In this document: positions 63,874-64,000 of the stretch, piece after piece | Layout: each line of letters opens with the position of its first letter | Numbering within the stretch: the stretch's first letter is position 1 | NCBI RefSeq assembly: GCF_019977275.1 | Contig: NZ_AP024650.1 | Coordinates: 1,302,001 to 1,366,000 of the forward strand | Source: Arthrobacter sp. StoSoilB19 | GTDB lineage: Bacteria; Actinomycetota; Actinomycetes; Actinomycetales; Micrococcaceae | Direction: 5' to 3' | DNA length: 64,000 nt | Program-made: the position numbers and the translations under genes | Notes under the pieces: model-generated | Seen by the model: the letters and a program-made list of their open reading frames with translations, nothing else | Database searches by the model: none | What the model was told of the DNA's origin: nothing

Positions 63874-64000
63874 TTGGCACACCTTCTTGGCGGCGAGAAC
63901 CTCACGGTTTCCTACGCAACCCGCACCGTCCTGGACGGCATCACCCTGGGACTGGAGGAGGGGGACCGGATCGGCATGGTGGGCCGCAACGGTGATGGCA
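63874..64000 (+). CDS. ABC-F family ATPase (3' end outside window)
   Basis: Frame opens at TTG 63874 (MAHLLGGENLTVSY) and is cut by the window end after 42 codons, within Walker A: GRNGDG, to be followed by K. The pattern matches an ABC-F type (EttA/Uup/Vga-like) translation or antibiotic-resistance factor. Placement after ispE is common in actinobacteria. A ribosome site (AGAAAGCAG) is near 63860. Only the start can be seen, so the subgroup is unknown. Confidence 0.75.
   Translation, partial: MAHLLGGENLTVSYATRTVLDGITLGLEEGDRIGMVGRNGDG

Overview
The window is a 64 kb stretch of high-GC actinobacterial chromosome. Protein signatures and gene order (mycothiol amidase Mca, WhiB, PhoH2, GlpX, PAQR/hemolysin III, DUF4307, DUF3499, DUF5719, Rpf, FemX-type ligase) point to the Micrococcaceae, most likely Arthrobacter or Pseudarthrobacter; this taxonomic call is inference. 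I see no rRNA, tRNA, CRISPR array, insertion sequence, prophage or plasmid gene. Genes are densely packed, often with 4-base start/stop overlaps (ATGA or GTGA).

Layout. 1-3.5 kb: a branched-chain amino acid ABC transporter, livH (cut by the window edge)-livM-livG-livF. 3.6-8.1 kb: a Bax-inhibitor-like membrane protein, a galT-galK operon and a divergent aldose-1-epimerase. 8.1-11.3 kb: AI-2E-type permease, threonine deaminase, rhomboid protease. 11.4-17.4 kb: greA, DUF4307, mca, a small membrane protein, trhA, a short-chain-type cis-prenyltransferase and a PIN-PhoH (PhoH2) protein; together with fumC, DUF4245 and glpX at 22.9-27 kb this recalls the Mycobacterium tuberculosis Rv1080c-Rv1100 neighbourhood. 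17.4-22.8 kb is more accessory: a roughly 290 bp imperfect palindromic element, an acetyltransferase, an unknown protein, a prepilin peptidase, a Nudix hydrolase and a TetR/MFS efflux pair.

27-47.9 kb is an envelope and cell-wall island: FemX-like ligase, manA, LCP ligase, purE/purK, GtrA, TIGR03089, WhiB, a giant membrane glycosyltransferase, DUF5719, a degenerate zincin, DUF3499, Trm112, ahcY, L,D-transpeptidase, RDD, SpoIIM-like and TIGR01906 proteins. 47.9-64 kb holds an acyl-CoA ligase, protein O-mannosyltransferase, rsmI, a succinate-semialdehyde dehydrogenase, a MoxR/DUF58/transglutaminase operon, tatD, an RpfB-like factor, rsmA, ispE and the start of an ABC-F ATPase.

Regulatory reading. 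Thirteen genes carry a TANNNT -10 hexamer exactly six bases before the start codon, which indicates leaderless transcription. Strong hairpin terminators lie between several convergent genes. Features that stand out are a short upstream ORF with its own hairpin before phoH2, adjacent palindromes at the trhA promoter, an attenuator-like hairpin in the greA leader, nested palindromes over the whiB promoter, a TetR operator candidate and a long rpf leader.
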